Shown here: positions 1 through 8,384 of the stretch, piece after piece
Position numbering within the stretch: position 1 is the first letter of the stretch
Layout: each line of letters begins with the position of its first letter
Position numbers and translations under genes: made by a program
The notes under the pieces: generated by a model
The model's input: the letters and a program-made list of their open reading frames with translations, nothing else
What the model was told of the DNA's origin: nothing
Databases searched by the model: none
NCBI RefSeq assembly: GCF_007828835.1
Contig: NZ_VIVL01000002.1
Span: 496,001-560,000 of the forward strand
Direction of reading: 5' to 3'
Length of the DNA: 64,000 bases
Origin: Variovorax beijingensis
Lineage (GTDB): Bacteria; Pseudomonadota; Gammaproteobacteria; Burkholderiales; Burkholderiaceae_C

Positions 1-105
1 AAGCACCACCTTGGCGCCGCGCCGCGCCAGGAGCCGCGCGGCCGCCGCGCCGATGCCACCACTTGCGCCCGTGATAAGGACGACTTTTTCCTGGATTGCG
101 CTCAT
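1..105 (-). CDS. SDR-family oxidoreductase, N-terminal fragment
   Basis: The first 35 codons of a gene that runs off the left edge. The reverse strand reads MSAIQEKVVLITGASGGIG, which holds the TGxxxGIG dinucleotide-binding motif (residues 12-19) of classical short-chain dehydrogenases/reductases, followed by the usual Ala-rich helix and the second beta strand. The start is the ATG ending at 105, with AGGAG a few bases upstream. SDR enzymes use NAD(P)H to oxidise or reduce alcohols and ketones; the substrate cannot be told from the cofactor half alone. It lies downstream of the MocR regulator on the same strand, 148 bp away, so co-transcription is possible but unproven. Confidence 0.8.
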   Translation of the reverse strand, partial: MSAIQEKVVLITGASGGIGAAAARLLARRGAKVVL

Positions 106-253
106 GAGACTCTCCTCGTGCGATGGGTGTGGACCATGGCGCAACGCTGCGCCGGGCATGGAGGCAAGTCTCTCGCGGATGGGGCCGCGGGCGTTATCCG
201 GATCGAACGGGCTTCTTGCCTGATCCTGCAAGACCTGAGGTCCTGGCTGGCGC

Positions 254-1705
254 TCAGCTGCCTGCCGCGGCGGCCGGCCGGCGAAGCTCCTTGCTTGCCA
301 TGGCGCCAAGCGTGCGCAGGCCCTTCTCGATGCGCGCGTCCCAGCCGTGGCCGCCGCTCAGGCGCAGGCAGTGGGCGTACTTGCCGCTGGCCGAGAACAC
401 CACGCCGGGCGCAAAGCAGATGCGTTTCTCCAGCGCCTGCGCAAACAGCAGCCGCGTGTCCGCGGGCTCGGGCAGCTCGACCCACAGCACGAAGTTGCCC
501 GCCGGCCTCGACACCTTGGTGCCCGGCGGGAACGCCTGCTCGATCACCCGCGTCATGCGCTCCAGCGTGTCGGCGAACTCGCGCCGGACCCGGCGCAGGT
601 GGCGGTCGTAGTCGCCGTTCGACAGGAAGGTGGCGAGCGCCACCTGCGTCAGCACCGGCGTGGCGAGGCTGGTGGCGAACTTGGTTTCGAGCACCCGGGC
701 CATGTGGCGGCGCGTGGCGATCCAGCCGATGCGGTAGCCGGGCGCGAGCGTCTTGGAGAACGAGCCGCAATAGATGACGTTGTCGTGCGTGTCGAGCGCG
801 CTGAAGGGCAGGGGCCGCTCCTCGCCGAAATGGACGTCGCCGTACACGTCGTCCTCGATCAGCGGCACGCCGTGTTTGGCCAGGAGGCGCAGCACGGCGC
901 GCTTGTTTTCTTCGGGCATGGTGCAGCCGAGCGGATTGCTGAAGCTCGACGCCAGCACGCAGGCGCGCACCTTGCCCGAGGCCACGACTTCGCGCAGCGC
1001 ATCGACCGAGACGCCGGTGTCGGCATCGGTCGGCAGCTCGACCACCTTGAGCCTTTTTGCGCGCAGCACCTGCAGCAGCCCGAAGTAGGTCGGTGATTCG
1101 ATGGCGACGGTGTCGCCGGGCTCCGTGACCGCGTCGAGCGCGAGCGCCAGCGCCTCGGTGCAGCCGCAGGTGATGGCGATGTCGTCGGGCGCCAGCGCCT
1201 GCCCGAAGCGCAGCGCGCGGCGCGCAATCTCCAGGCGCAGCGACATCTCGCCGTGCGGCGGCGAGTAGGTGTTGCACTGGCTGCCCTTCACGCGGGCCGT
1301 GCGGGCCAGCACGAGGTCGAGCCTGGAGGAAGACAGCAGCCGCTGGTTGGGAATGGCGCAGCCGAGCGGCACGAAGGCTTCGTCCGACGCGTGCTTCAGC
1401 AGGTCGAGCATGAGGCCCGAGAGTTCCACCTTGGCCGGCCGGATCGAATGGCGCGCGGTGGTGGGCACGGGCAGGGCGGGCGGCGCCTTGGCGACGTAAT
1501 AGCCCGATTGCGGCCGTACTTCGAGAATGCCGCGGTCTTCGAGCAGGCGGTAGGCCTGCACCGCGGTGCTCAGGCTGGTGCGCTGCTGCGTGCTGATCTC
1601 GCGCAGCGAGGGCGCGCGCGCACCGGGCTTCAGCGTGCCGCGGCCGGCCAGGCCGGCCACGAAATCGGCAATTTCTTCATAGCGGAACCGGGGGGGCTGC
1701 GACAC
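254..1705 (-). CDS. MocR-family regulator: GntR helix-turn-helix fused to aminotransferase domain
   Basis: A protein of 483 aa. Residues about 6-73 form a winged helix of GntR type (APSLREISTQQ, then AYRLLEDRGILEVRPQSGYYV). Residues about 105-475 form a fold-type I aminotransferase with the PLP region IEDDVYGD (283-290) and the Schiff-base lysine K318 in SFSKTLAPGYRIGW. This is the architecture of MocR regulators such as GabR and PdxR, which use PLP or an aldimine as effector rather than acting as metabolic enzymes. The start is GTG at 1705, with GGAGTG about 8 bases upstream. It is divergent from a true aminotransferase gene, the usual MocR arrangement in which the regulator controls its neighbour and itself. 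The effector is not known from the sequence; an amino acid that is a substrate of the neighbour is a reasonable guess. Confidence 0.92.
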   Translation of the reverse strand: MSQPPRFRYEEIADFVAGLAGRGTLKPGARAPSLREISTQQRTSLSTAVQAYRLLEDRGILEVRPQSGYYVAKAPPALPVPTTARHSIRPAKVELSGLMLDLLKHASDEAFVPLGCAIPNQRLLSSSRLDLVLARTARVKGSQCNTYSPPHGEMSLRLEIARRALRFGQALAPDDIAITCGCTEALALALDAVTEPGDTVAIESPTYFGLLQVLRAKRLKVVELPTDADTGVSVDALREVVASGKVRACVLASSFSNPLGCTMPEENKRAVLRLLAKHGVPLIEDDVYGDVHFGEERPLPFSALDTHDNVIYCGSFSKTLAPGYRIGWIATRRHMARVLETKFATSLATPVLTQVALATFLSNGDYDRHLRRVRREFADTLERMTRVIEQAFPPGTKVSRPAGNFVLWVELPEPADTRLLFAQALEKRICFAPGVVFSASGKYAHCLRLSGGHGWDARIEKGLRTLGAMASKELRRPAAAAGS

Positions 1706-1731
1706 GGATCACTCCTGCTGGCGTGGATGGC

Positions 1732-1748
1732 ACTGTACGCAACTGTAC
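1732..1748. promoter_or_regulatory. Direct repeat, candidate MocR operator
   Basis: ACTGTAC occurs at 1732-1738 and again at 1742-1748, exactly 10 bp apart (one helical turn), in the 134-bp gap between the MocR gene and the aminotransferase. MocR regulators such as GabR are known to bind direct repeats in such divergent regions. The sequence match is seen directly; its role as operator is inference. Confidence 0.45.
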
Positions 1749-1839
1749 TGCATCGAATTTCATAAAAGTGTGGCTGTTATCGACAGTCATGAAACTGCAA
1801 CATCGGAGCCATCGACAGCAATGGATCAAGCGGCAGCAC

Positions 1840-2973
1840 ATGGCACGGTTTCCAGACAACGAAATCATTTCCCTCGTCAGCAAGGCGCCGCGCTTCGACC
1901 TTGCCGAAAGCGTGGGGCCGAGCGTGCGGCTGTCGGAACTGGTCGACATGGCCTTCGGCGACGATGCCGACTTTGCGCTGGACTACGGTACGGCGGCGGG
2001 CAGCCCGGGCCTGCGCCAGGAAATCGCGAACGAACATGGCGTCGACGCCGACGACGTGGTGGTCACGGTCGGCGGTGCCCACGCCCTTTTTCTCATCGCC
2101 TTCACGCTGTGCCAGGCGGGCGACGAAGCCGTCGTGGCCGAGCCGGTGTTCCCGTTGGCGCGCAACGCGCTGACTGCCGTCGGCGCCACCACGCGCGTGC
2201 TGCCGCTGGGCTTCGACACCGGCTACCGCATCGACCTGGATGCGCTGCGCCAGCTGCTCTCCTCGAAAACCAAAGTGGTGAGCCTCGCCTCGCCGCAGAA
2301 CCCTTCGGGCGTCGCGATTCCGGCCCAGACCTTGCGCGAGATCGTGGCGATGCTGGCCGAACATGCGCCGAAGGCCTGGCTCGTGATCGACGAGACCTAC
2401 CGCGAGGCGGCCTATGGCGACGATGCCGCGGCGCCGGGCGCCGTCAACTTGGGCGGCAGGGTGGTCTCGGTGTCCTCGCTGTCCAAGTGCCATGGCTCGG
2501 CGGGCCTGCGCATCGGCTGGGCCATCACGCGCGACACGGCGCTGCGCCAGGCGCTGGTCACGGCGAAGTTCAGCACGGTGATCTCCTGCTCGCCGGTCGA
2601 CGAGGCGCTTGCGCTGGCTGTCTTCAGGCAGCGCGACCGGATCATCGGCGAGCGGCGACAGCTCCTCGCGCAAAACCTGCAGTTCACCGAAAGCTGGGTG
2701 TCGCGCCACTCGGGCCACATCGAGTGGGTGCGTCCGGATGCCGGGGCGCTGTGCTGCATGCGGCTCAGGCGCGAGCTCTTCGATGCCGCGGCCGTCGAGC
2801 GCTTCTATGCGGCGCTGGCCAGGTACAGCACGCGCGTCGCGCCCGGCCCATGGTTCGGGGACGACCCGCTGGTGTTCCGCCTGGGGTTCGGATTGCCGAC
2901 GCTCACGCAGCTGGCGATTGCGCTGGAGTGCGTGTCGGTTGCGCTGACGGAAGCCGCGCGGCTCGATAGCTAA
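1840..2973 (+). CDS. Pyridoxal-phosphate-dependent aminotransferase, class I/II
   Basis: A protein of 377 aa with the complete fold-type I set: SPQNPSG (151-157) with the substrate/PLP-binding Asn154, VIDETYREAAY with Asp184 and Tyr187, and the PLP lysine K216 in SSLSKCHGSAGLRIGW. It is likely cytosolic and transfers an amino group between an amino acid and a 2-oxo acid; the substrate cannot be set from sequence. An ATG at 1840 is preferred because homology-like sequence begins there (MARFPDNEIISL). An ATG at 1789 and one at 1723 are in frame upstream, but would add a basic, unconserved-looking leader and leave little room for the promoter. None of these starts has a strong Shine-Dalgarno. 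It is divergent from the MocR regulator, and its stop lies only 6 bp from the convergent flavin reductase. Confidence 0.88.
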   Translation: MARFPDNEIISLVSKAPRFDLAESVGPSVRLSELVDMAFGDDADFALDYGTAAGSPGLRQEIANEHGVDADDVVVTVGGAHALFLIAFTLCQAGDEAVVAEPVFPLARNALTAVGATTRVLPLGFDTGYRIDLDALRQLLSSKTKVVSLASPQNPSGVAIPAQTLREIVAMLAEHAPKAWLVIDETYREAAYGDDAAAPGAVNLGGRVVSVSSLSKCHGSAGLRIGWAITRDTALRQALVTAKFSTVISCSPVDEALALAVFRQRDRIIGERRQLLAQNLQFTESWVSRHSGHIEWVRPDAGALCCMRLRRELFDAAAVERFYAALARYSTRVAPGPWFGDDPLVFRLGFGLPTLTQLAIALECVSVALTEAARLDS

Positions 2974-2979
2974 GGCCAG

Positions 2980-3570
2980 TCAATACGGCGGTGCCTTGCG
3001 CGCCCGCTGCGCGCGCGCCGCTTCGGTCCACCAGGCCAGGTCGTCGGCGAACCTTCCGAAGGAGCGATCGAGCGATTCGCCCGCGCTGCCGGTGGGCCTG
3101 CCGTTCGCATCGAGCGTTTGCGAAATGGGCCCGACGGTCAATGTGCTCGACACGACGACCATTCCCATCTCCGACAGGATCGAGTGCCACACGGTGCCGG
3201 AGCGCACGCCGGAGAACCGGCCGGCCGAATAGCTGGCCACGGCGGCCGGGCGCCAGAACCATTCCTCGAGGAAGTGGTCGGTCAGGTTCTTCAAGCCGGG
3301 CTGCGGGCCCCAGTTGTATTCGCCGGTCACGAAGACGAAGGCGTCCGCGCCGCGTATCTTCTGCGCCAGCGCTTCCATGGCCGCGGGCGCGGTGCCCTGG
3401 GGGTATTCCTTGTACATGCGGTCGAGCATGGGCAGGTCGACGGCCTTGGCGTCGATCAGCTCGGCATCGGCGCCTCGCGCGTTGAGGCCCGCCACCAGGT
3501 AGTCCGCCAGGCGAATGCCCATGCGGTCCGACCGGTACGAGCCATAGAACACCAGAATCCTGTCTGCCAT
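2980..3570 (-). CDS. NADPH-dependent FMN reductase family protein
   Basis: A protein of 196 aa with a flavodoxin-like fold. The N-terminal phosphate loop GSYRSDRMG (10-18) and the later TGEYNWGPQPGLKNLTD segment match the NADPH-dependent FMN reductase/azoreductase family (GS.R, then EYN..xPG.LKN). Such cytosolic enzymes reduce flavins, quinones or chromate with NAD(P)H. The ATG at 3570 starts right at the first beta strand (MADRILVFYGSYR); the open frame extends upstream but without family sequence. It is convergent with the aminotransferase and divergent from the exported protein at 3683. The physiological substrate is unknown. Confidence 0.85.
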   Translation of the reverse strand: MADRILVFYGSYRSDRMGIRLADYLVAGLNARGADAELIDAKAVDLPMLDRMYKEYPQGTAPAAMEALAQKIRGADAFVFVTGEYNWGPQPGLKNLTDHFLEEWFWRPAAVASYSAGRFSGVRSGTVWHSILSEMGMVVVSSTLTVGPISQTLDANGRPTGSAGESLDRSFGRFADDLAWWTEAARAQRARKAPPY

Positions 3571-3682
3571 CTTCGCTCCGTTCGAGGCCGGGATGGCCGT
3601 GGGGCGAAGGCTACAACATCGGCTCGCCCGCGCCGCAATTGGTTGCAGCAACTTGCGGGCGGGCTGGCTACCATGCCGGTCC

Positions 3683-4471
3683 ATGAACCTGCTGCCCATT
3701 CTTCGCACCACCGCCTCGATGCTCGTCCTGCTGCTCGCGGGGCACGTGGGCGCCGCGCCGTCGGCGCAGTTGTTCGATGCAGTGAAGAAGCCGGAATCGC
3801 TGGATGCGGATTGGCGCGCGCGCTTGTGCGCGCTGTTGCCGCAGCCCTGCGATCCGCAGGCGCTGGGCCTGTACCGGCCGCGCGGCGCGGCGGCAGGGGA
3901 CTACGCGGTGTTCTCGGGCGAGCCGCTGGCCATGGCGCGCATCAGGCGCATTGCAGGCACGTGGCAGCTCAGCCGCCTGCACGACTTCAGCAGCTATGCG
4001 GCCGCGTTGATGAGGAAAGCAGCGGACCCCGGCATGGCGGACGCGCGCATTTCCCTCGCGCCGGCGCTCTACCCGCTGGCAGAAGGGCGGTGGGCCGCGG
4101 CCGTGCTCCAGACGGTGTCGGAGATGTATTCGGGCGGCGGCGCTTCGTTCAGCAAGGCCGACTTCGTGCCGCTCGAGGACGCAACCAGGGCCGTATACGA
4201 AGGCATTCCTTTTTCATGCTCGAAGATGATCCGCGCCTGCTTCAGCGAAAAGGAATACAAGCGGTCGAAGCATTGCCACGACGAGAGCAGCGGCAGCCTC
4301 CGCATCACCTACGGCGAACCCGCCAGGCCAGGCGAGGCCTACAGCTGGCAGTACACGTGGCTGCAGAGCGAATGGCCGCAGAACACGCCAGCCAGCGACA
4401 CCACCACCACGCGCCTTCACTTCACCGCCAGGACCACCGAAAGGGTGAGCTTCTGCGGCGGGCCGCAGTAG
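3683..4471 (+). CDS. Exported protein of unknown function
   Basis: A protein of 262 aa that I do not recognise. The ATG at 3683 gives a clear Sec signal peptide (MNLLPILRTTASMLVLLLAGHVGAA), with likely cleavage near residue 25. The mature part has no transmembrane helix and contains several cysteines in the C-terminal half (CSKMIRACFSEKEYKRSKHC), suggesting a disulfide-bonded periplasmic protein. It ends about 54 bp before the first riboswitch aptamer, so it lies outside that operon. No catalytic motif is apparent. Confidence 0.7.
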   Translation: MNLLPILRTTASMLVLLLAGHVGAAPSAQLFDAVKKPESLDADWRARLCALLPQPCDPQALGLYRPRGAAAGDYAVFSGEPLAMARIRRIAGTWQLSRLHDFSSYAAALMRKAADPGMADARISLAPALYPLAEGRWAAAVLQTVSEMYSGGGASFSKADFVPLEDATRAVYEGIPFSCSKMIRACFSEKEYKRSKHCHDESSGSLRITYGEPARPGEAYSWQYTWLQSEWPQNTPASDTTTTRLHFTARTTERVSFCGGPQ

Positions 4472-4524
4472 CACACGCGTTCGAGTGGGTGCCCGAGTGG
4501 CACGCATTCTGCTTGGAAGAAAAC

Positions 4525-4735
4525 GTCCAGGAGAAATGCCGGCTCGATGCTTCGAGTTAGTGCATTACCGAAGGCGACAGCCCATAACGCTCAGGTCCCA
4601 AGACTGGACAACTTGACCAACGCTGGAGAGCGCTGCCCGGGGTTCTGAATACAAAGGACTCCGAGGGCGGCCGCCGAAGGGGCAAGCCTTGCGCGATGAG
4701 CGTGCATGGTGAATCTCTCAGGCCAAAGGACAGCA
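4525..4735 (+). promoter_or_regulatory. Tandem glycine riboswitch upstream of peptide ABC operon
   Basis: Two glycine aptamers lie in series in the 395-bp gap before the transporter. Aptamer 1 (about 4525-4609) has a perfect P1 helix GTCCAG (4525-4530) with CTGGAC (4604-4609), the GGAGA entry, a stem AATGC/GCATT (4535-4539, 4562-4566), then ACCGAAGG and GCTCAGGT. Aptamer 2 (about 4622-4735) has GCTGGAGAG, CCGCCGAAGGGGCAAGCC (from about 4669), and CTCTCAGGC followed by AAAGGACAG, closed by GCTG (4622-4625) with CAGC (4731-4734). The CCGAAGG, CTCAGG and AAAGGACAG blocks and the short linker are diagnostic of the tandem class. A short hairpin CGCGC/GCGCG at 4745-4757 lies in the candidate expression platform. 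Such switches commonly turn genes on with glycine. The region from 4757 to 4866 shows only the RBS GGAG for the binding protein. Confidence 0.88.
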
Positions 4736-4866
4736 GGGGCATCTCGCGCAGTGCGCGGGGTGGCCTTTGCGCGCTTCCGGAGGCTTCTTCTTCATGACTT
4801 CTGTTCGAGCGCACCGCGCCTGAATCGAAACCCGTTCCTCACGATTTTTCAACCGGAGAACCGAAG

Positions 4867-6453
4867 ATGCTGTCGAAACGAAACCTGAAAGCCGTTGTCG
4901 CGGGCGCCATGCTTGCCGCCGCCGCTGCAACAAGCGCGTTCGCACAGGATGCGGGCAAGGTGCTGCGCCTGGTGCCGCAGTCGGACCTGAAGATTCTCGA
5001 CCCGATCTGGACCACTGCGTTCGTCACGCGCAACCACGGCTATGCCGTGTACGACACGCTCTTCGGCGTGGACGAACAGGGCAAGGTCAAGCCGCAGATG
5101 GTCGACAAGTACACCACCGGCGCCGACGGCAAGACATGGACCTTCACGCTGCGCAAGAGCCTGGAGTTTCATGACGGCAAGCCGGTCACCTCGGAAGACG
5201 TGCTGGCGTCGCTCAAGCGGTGGGGCCAGCGCGACGGGCTGGGCCAGAAGATGTACGCCGCGCTCGACAAGGCCGAGGCGGTCGATGCCAGCACCTTCAG
5301 GCTGGTGTTCAAGGACAGCTTCGGCATGGTGCTCGATGCGCTGAGCAAGCCCTCGTCGAATCCGCCCTTCATCATGCCGGCGCGCGTGGCCGCCACGCCG
5401 GCCGACAAGCAGATCGACGACGCCACGGGCTCGGGTCCCTACATCTTCAAGAAGGAAGAGTACCGCCCTGGCGAGAAGGTGGTCTACCTGAAGAACACCA
5501 GGTACGTGCCGCGCACCGAGGCAGCTTCGGGCACGGCGGGTGGCAAGAACGTGTACGTCGACCGCATGGAATGGATCATCCTGAAAGACGCCCAGACGCA
5601 GGCCAATGCGCTCGCCAACGGCGAGGTCGACATGATCGAATGGCTGCCGCCGGAGCAGTACACGGCACTCAAGAACAACTCCGCCATCACCGTCGACAAC
5701 CCGATCCCAAAGGGCTCGTTCGCGCTGCACCTGAACCACGTCATCCCGCCCTTCGACAATCCGAAGATCGCGCAGGCCGCCATCATGGCCATCAATCAGG
5801 AGGCGCTGATGCGCGCCCAGATGGTGCACAAGGAGCTCTACAACAGCTGCGCCTCGGTCTACCCGTGCGGCACGATGTTCTCGAACGACAAGACCGGCTA
5901 CTTCACCGGCAAGCCGCAGTTCGAGAAAGCCAAGGCGCTGCTCAAGGAAGCGGGCTACGACGGCAAGCCGGTCGTGCTGATGTATCCAGCCGACTTCGCG
6001 CTGCTCAACAAGTTTCCGCCGGTGATGGCGCAGCTGCTGAAGCAGGCCGGCTTCAACGTCGACATGCAGTCGATGGACTGGCCCACGCTGGTCACGCGCC
6101 GCGCCAAGAAGGACCCGGTCGACAAGGGCGGCTGGAACCTCTTCATCACCGGCTGGGGCATTGCCGACAACATGAACCCGATGTTCTACGCGCCTCTCAC
6201 GGGCAACGGCGAGAAGGGCTGGTTCGGCTGGGCCACCGACGACAAGCTCGAACAGCTGAAGTTCGACTTCCTCGCGAGCGCGGACGAGGCCAGGCGCAAG
6301 GAATTGGCCACGGCCATCCAGCAGCGCGTGTACGACACCGGCATCTACGCGCCGATCGGCGAATACAAGCCGCTCACGGCTTATCGCAAGGGTGTGGTGA
6401 GCGGCGTGGTGCGCTCGCCGGTCAATGTGTTCTGGAACATCAGGAAGAGCTGA
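4867..6453 (+). CDS. Peptide-type ABC transporter substrate-binding protein (SBP family 5)
   Basis: A protein of 528 aa. It has a Sec signal peptide ending in AATSAFA (about residue 26), then mature sequence typical of the DppA/OppA class: DLKILDPIWTTAFVTRNHGY, the YDTLF segment, and the family pattern WTFTLRKSLEFHDGKPVTSEDV. Acting in the periplasm, it would deliver a peptide or peptide-like ligand to the permeases that follow. The ATG has GGAG 8-9 bases upstream. It is the first gene of a six-gene operon (4867-12772) behind the tandem glycine riboswitch, so its expression is probably tied to glycine. The family also includes binders of nickel, glutathione and opines, so the exact ligand is open. 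Confidence 0.93.
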   Translation: MLSKRNLKAVVAGAMLAAAAATSAFAQDAGKVLRLVPQSDLKILDPIWTTAFVTRNHGYAVYDTLFGVDEQGKVKPQMVDKYTTGADGKTWTFTLRKSLEFHDGKPVTSEDVLASLKRWGQRDGLGQKMYAALDKAEAVDASTFRLVFKDSFGMVLDALSKPSSNPPFIMPARVAATPADKQIDDATGSGPYIFKKEEYRPGEKVVYLKNTRYVPRTEAASGTAGGKNVYVDRMEWIILKDAQTQANALANGEVDMIEWLPPEQYTALKNNSAITVDNPIPKGSFALHLNHVIPPFDNPKIAQAAIMAINQEALMRAQMVHKELYNSCASVYPCGTMFSNDKTGYFTGKPQFEKAKALLKEAGYDGKPVVLMYPADFALLNKFPPVMAQLLKQAGFNVDMQSMDWPTLVTRRAKKDPVDKGGWNLFITGWGIADNMNPMFYAPLTGNGEKGWFGWATDDKLEQLKFDFLASADEARRKELATAIQQRVYDTGIYAPIGEYKPLTAYRKGVVSGVVRSPVNVFWNIRKS

Positions 6454-6474
6454 GCGCGCTGCGTCGCCATACCC

Positions 6475-7416
6475 ATGCAGATCTTTCTTGTGCGCCGCAT
6501 CCTGTCGACCGTGCCGGTGCTCGTCATCGTCGCGTTGATCGTGTTCCTCATGCTCCGGCTGGCGCCCGGCGATCCGGCCGCCGCCATCGTGGGCGACAGC
6601 GGCACCAGCGAGAACATCGCCAAGGTGCGCAGCCAGCTGGGGTTGGACGATTCGCTGCCCACGCAGTTCGTGCGCTGGAGCGGGCAGTTGCTGCAGGGCA
6701 ACCTGGGCGAGTCCTACTTCATGAAGAAGACGGTGGTGGAACTGATCGGGCAGCGCATCGAGCCGACGGTTTCGCTTGCGGCGGTGACGCTGGTGGTCAC
6801 CATCCTGATCGCGGTGCCGCTGGGCGTGGTGGCCGCGTGGCGCCATGGGGGCTGGCTCGACCGCATGCTCATGGGCTTTTCGGTCATGGGCTTTTCGATA
6901 CCGGCCTTCGTGATCGGCTATGTGCTCATCTGGATCTTTGCGCTGCACCTGCAGCTGCTGCCGGTGCAGGGCTACTCGCGGCTGAGCCAGGGGCCCTGGC
7001 TCTGGATCAAGCACCTGATCCTGCCGTCCATCACGCTGTCGATCATCTACGTGGCGCTGATTGCACGCGTCACGCGCGCGGCCGTGGCCGAGGCCATGAC
7101 CGAAGACTACATCCGCACCGCGCGCGCCAAGGGCATTTCGGAAAAACGGGTGCTGATGCGGCATGCGCTGGCCAATGCGGCGATTCCGATCGTCACGGTG
7201 ATCGGCATCGGCATTGCGCTCCTGATCGGCGGCGTGGTCGTCACCGAAACCGTGTTTGCGATTCCGGGCCTCGGGCAGCTCACGGTCGATGCGGTGCTGT
7301 CGCGAGACTTTCCGCTGATACAGGGCATCACGCTGTTCTTTTCCGTCGTCTACGTGCTCATCAACCTGCTGATCGACCTGAGCTACCTGGTGTTCGATCC
7401 CCGCATCCGCTATTGA
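6475..7416 (+). CDS. ABC transporter permease, DppB type
   Basis: A protein of 313 aa with an N-terminal membrane helix (ILSTVPVLVIVALIVFLML), the LAPGDPA motif found after the first helix in DppB/OppB permeases, and about six helices in total. The ATPase-contact loop reads EAMTEDYIRTARAKGIS, the EAA-type motif. It ends in the usual YLVFDPRIRY tail. It lies 21 bp after the binding protein and 18 bp before its partner permease, so the two form the heterodimeric inner-membrane channel of this importer. The ATG at 6475 has only a weak RBS, consistent with reliance on readthrough from the preceding gene. Confidence 0.94.
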   Translation: MQIFLVRRILSTVPVLVIVALIVFLMLRLAPGDPAAAIVGDSGTSENIAKVRSQLGLDDSLPTQFVRWSGQLLQGNLGESYFMKKTVVELIGQRIEPTVSLAAVTLVVTILIAVPLGVVAAWRHGGWLDRMLMGFSVMGFSIPAFVIGYVLIWIFALHLQLLPVQGYSRLSQGPWLWIKHLILPSITLSIIYVALIARVTRAAVAEAMTEDYIRTARAKGISEKRVLMRHALANAAIPIVTVIGIGIALLIGGVVVTETVFAIPGLGQLTVDAVLSRDFPLIQGITLFFSVVYVLINLLIDLSYLVFDPRIRY

Positions 7417-7434
7417 GGCGTAAAGGAAAACACG

Positions 7435-8382
7435 ATGACCGATTCGCTCGCCACGCCGATGATTCCTGTTGAAGCCGTCGCCGAGCCGCTGCCGCCGCCC
7501 CGGCGGCGCTCGCTATTCAAGCGCATCCTGGCCGACTGGTCGGTGCGCGCGGGCGGGGGCGTGCTGCTGTTGCTGGTGCTCGTGTCGCTGGCAGCGCCAT
7601 GGCTCGGCACCATCGACCCGACCGCCATCGATCCCGGCAGCGGCAACCTCATGCCGGGCACGCGCGGCGAGTTCAACAGCCTGGCGGGTGACACCTTCGA
7701 GCACCTGTTCGTCATGGGCACCGACAGCCTTGGGCGCGACATCTGGAGCCGCACGCTCTACGGCGCGCGCGTGTCGCTGACCGTGGGCGTGGCGGTGGCC
7801 GCGCTGGCGGTGGTGTTCGGCATGCTCGTTGGCCTCTTGGGCGGCTATTTCCGCCGGCTCGACAGCGCCATCATGCGGCTGATGGACGGCGTGATGGCCA
7901 TCCCCGGCATCCTGTTCGCGATCAGCCTGGTGGCGCTGTTCGGCGGCAAGCTGCTCACGGTGGTGGTGGCCATTGCGGTGCCCGAGATTCCGCGCGTGGC
8001 GCGCCTCGTGCGCTCGGTGGTGCTCACGGTGCGCGAGGAGCCCTATGTGGAAGCCGCCATTGCGCTGGACACGCCGACATGGAAGATCCTTGTGCGCCAC
8101 ATCCTGCCGAATGCGATTGCGCCGCTGATCATCCAGGCGACCTACGTGTGCGCCTCGGCCATCCTGGTCGAGGCCATCCTGTCGTTCCTCGGCGTGGGGC
8201 TGCCGGCCGACATGGCGACCTGGGGCAACATCATGGCCGAGGGCCGGGCGCAGTTCAACCAGTTCCCGCACAACGTGCTGTTCCCCGGCATCTTCCTGGC
8301 GCTGACGGTGCTCGCGGTGAACATCCTCGGCGACGGGCTGCGCGACACGCTCGACCCCAAGTTCAACAAGCGCGGGGGCTGA
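7435..8382 (+). CDS. ABC transporter permease, DppC type
   Basis: A protein of 315 aa. It has a cytoplasmic N-terminus (about 35 residues, Pro/Arg-rich), one helix, then a periplasmic segment with GTDSLGRDIWSR, the DppC/OppC hallmark, and five further helices. The EAA loop reads EEPYVEAAIALDTPTWKILVRH. It pairs with the DppB-type permease just upstream. The RBS AAGGA lies before ATG 7435. Its stop codon is followed after 2 bp by the start of the ATPase gene, indicating translational coupling. Confidence 0.94.
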   Translation: MTDSLATPMIPVEAVAEPLPPPRRRSLFKRILADWSVRAGGGVLLLLVLVSLAAPWLGTIDPTAIDPGSGNLMPGTRGEFNSLAGDTFEHLFVMGTDSLGRDIWSRTLYGARVSLTVGVAVAALAVVFGMLVGLLGGYFRRLDSAIMRLMDGVMAIPGILFAISLVALFGGKLLTVVVAIAVPEIPRVARLVRSVVLTVREEPYVEAAIALDTPTWKILVRHILPNAIAPLIIQATYVCASAILVEAILSFLGVGLPADMATWGNIMAEGRAQFNQFPHNVLFPGIFLALTVLAVNILGDGLRDTLDPKFNKRGG

Positions 8383-8384
8383 AC

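Noticed and set aside
4557..4814. Minus-strand open frame across the riboswitch region
   Set aside because: The region is explained by two glycine aptamers on the plus strand and the peptide shows no family features.
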